DNA from: Meandrina meandrites
Taxonomy: Eukaryota; Cnidaria; Anthozoa; Scleractinia; Meandrinidae
NCBI GenBank assembly: GCA_963693305.1
Contig: OY855907.1
Span: forward strand, 39,334,856-39,398,855
Reading direction: 5' to 3'
DNA length: 64,000 nucleotides
Below, piece by piece: positions 62,649 through 64,000 of the stretch. The notes beneath the pieces are model-generated. The model was not told the DNA's origin. It ran no database searches and saw only the letters and a program-made list of their open reading frames with translations. Each line of letters starts with the position of its first letter. The first letter of the stretch is position 1. A program made the translations under genes and the position numbers.

Positions 62649-63978
62649 AGACATAAAGGCTTTTTTCAAACACTTGAAACCAGTAACGGAAAAGGTACAA
62701 ATCTGGTAGTCCTCATTTCGCTCTTCCAACTAAAGCAACGGGATAAAATATTATAGGAGCGCGAATGTCCGTGATATGCCTAAAATAATTTTGACATTCC
62801 AGCGTGTTATCTAAAATCAACATTTTCTCAAAAGATTTTAGCTACAGCCGTGGTACATTGGGGTTAATAAGTTTTTCTACGCGCTTTATACGTTATTTAA
62901 GTTTCTATATATTAGATAAATTAAATTCTAAAGGTCAAAGGCTTTCTTTCATAGTTCAGTCGCTTACATAACCGAATCTCGGAAAAAGCTTTTACACAGC
63001 GTTTAGGAGGAAATTAGGACACCTTACATCGCAGGCGCTCATTTAACCTTCGTAATTCCTAATTTTGGGGCAATATTTGATGGTTTTAAGTAAACCAGTG
63101 CCTTATCTAGAGCACAGAGTTAGTCTTGAGAATATTTGCTCTCTTGGATAATTATTTTATGCGGAAAAGTTAGAAACTATGATAGTGCAAAATTGTGTCA
63201 CGCAACATTATGACTATTGAATATAGGCCATGTTCATCGAACTCCTGTAGCTCGAAAAGCTTAGTGCCCAAAAATGTTTTTCCTGTTATTGGTACACTAA
63301 CCCTAGTACTGAACATGGGCAGTAGTTTGGGCTCCAGATCACGTTATACTTTTGAGAAATACTTCTTTAACCAACAGCATGTTTGCCTAAATTTTGCGAG
63401 GGCTCTTTGTGGGGTATTTTCAAAAAATCATAATTATTTTTTATTAAGTCGGATTTCAAATATTTTGCCGTGCATTTATAGACAAGACATGAAATATAGT
63501 AATTGCGAAGTTTTATTTTATTTGAGTAAAAGCGAAATTTTTTAGCGCCTTCAGCGCAATGCCTTAATTTGACTAGAAACAGGACGATTTTTGAGGTTTT
63601 GGACCGTCCTCAAAAATCGTCGACAAAAATATTACAAAATAGCACTAGAAGCGAAAATATTGCAATTTTTGTTTATCATATGGATCAATTATCTTGCCCA
63701 GAAAATTTGAAGGAATTCTATTTTGGGCCGCAAATCGAGTGGTCGGATCTTACGCGGACGCCCTCTTAACCTAAGTCGTCCCGGAAATTTGGAACATCGT
63801 CCCGAATTTTTGGGATACATTCCCGGAAAATTTTAGAATTCCCCGCATTGTCCCGGAATTATCGTGTGTTTCCCGGAAAAAATTGCCAAGTGTCCCGATT
63901 CCCGGAAAAATCTCCAGATTCCCGGAACAATTTTAGCTATGTCCCGAAACAGCGTTTGTTAGAGTTGTCACCCCCCGT
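62649..63978. repeat. Right terminal inverted repeat (1,330 bp)
   Basis: Inverted counterpart of 55566-56732. It is ~165 bp longer because of an extra stretch at about 63772-63945 with seven or so TCCCGGAA-type words. Confidence 0.92.
63772..63945. repeat. TTCCGGGAA-type short repeat cluster in the right TIR
   Basis: Words such as GTCCCGGAA, ATTCCCGGAA and TTCCCGGAA recur at 10-35-bp intervals. On the other strand they read TTCCGGGAA, a 9-bp dyad. They are absent from the left TIR. Confidence 0.85.
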
Positions 63979-63986
63979 TTTTATGT
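63979..63986. repeat. 8-bp target-site duplication of the long-TIR transposon, right copy
   Basis: TTTTATGT directly after the right terminus, matching 55558-55565. The remaining 14 bases of the window (GCTTTAGCTGCGGC) also occur at 55353-55366 in the same orientation. Confidence 0.88.
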
Positions 63987-64000
63987 GCTTTAGCTGCGGC

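Larger units (their letters stand above)
55566..63978. mobile_element. 8.4-kb DNA transposon with ~1.2-kb terminal inverted repeats
   Basis: The left terminus ACGGGCGGTGACAACTCTAA and the right terminus (read inverted) ACGGGGGGTGACAACTCTAA begin long inverted repeats: 55566-56732 and 62649-63978. By eye these are over 90% identical. The element is flanked by the 8-bp duplication TTTTATGT. It carries one three-exon gene on the minus strand for a candidate transposase. Superfamilies with 8-bp duplications include hAT, P, Merlin, some Mutator-like elements and the KDZ group, but the protein does not show hallmarks I know from any of these. The element looks structurally complete: both ends, TSD and an open gene. 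Confidence 0.88.

Overview
The window looks like repeat-rich nuclear DNA of an invertebrate, most probably a cnidarian (anthozoan/stony coral). The reasons are an AT-rich background, spliced genes with GT-AG introns, BEL/Pao and L1/Tx1-type retroelements, many TIR elements, and transposon-like proteins of a style I associate with coral genomes. No rRNA, mitochondrial or other taxonomic marker is present, so this is inference.

Layout. (1) 1-8030: the pol region of a decayed BEL/Pao LTR retrotransposon. It is split inside the integrase by a 5'-truncated LINE (3548-7171) with a 14-bp target-site duplication. (2) 8321-48243: a roughly 40-kb macro-array. Its unit is a ~120-bp linker, a ~10-copy short array of a 32-bp minisatellite, a ~2.15-kb non-repetitive block, and a long array of the same 32-bp minisatellite. 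Units A, B, C and D plus a truncated E stand head to tail; the long arrays are about 2.4, 1.6, 7.5 and 3.8 kb. The A/B junction is interrupted by an 11.1-kb TIR element (13402-24530, 3-bp TSD TTA), itself a nest of smaller elements. Block B is interrupted by a 2.5-kb insertion, and unit E by a short LINE-like 3' end. (3) 48244-49490: a degenerate 41-bp-spaced motif, then a 20/27-bp minisatellite of GGTAT...ATACC dyads. (4) 49734-54136, minus strand: seven phase-compatible exons of one gene, with a ParB-like N-terminal domain and a C-terminal region resembling N6/N4 DNA methyltransferases whose catalytic motifs look degenerate. (5) 55566-63978: an 8.4-kb DNA transposon with 1.17/1.33-kb terminal inverted repeats and an 8-bp TSD. 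It carries one three-exon gene (predicted 1,149 aa) for a candidate DDE-type transposase with a C2H2 finger; I cannot place it in a named superfamily.

The two regions most worth following are the long-TIR transposon with its transposase gene, and the eukaryotic spliced ParB/methyltransferase-like gene next to it. The minisatellite has the formal oddity of being stop-free in all three antisense frames, which explains its many long but very probably spurious ORFs.
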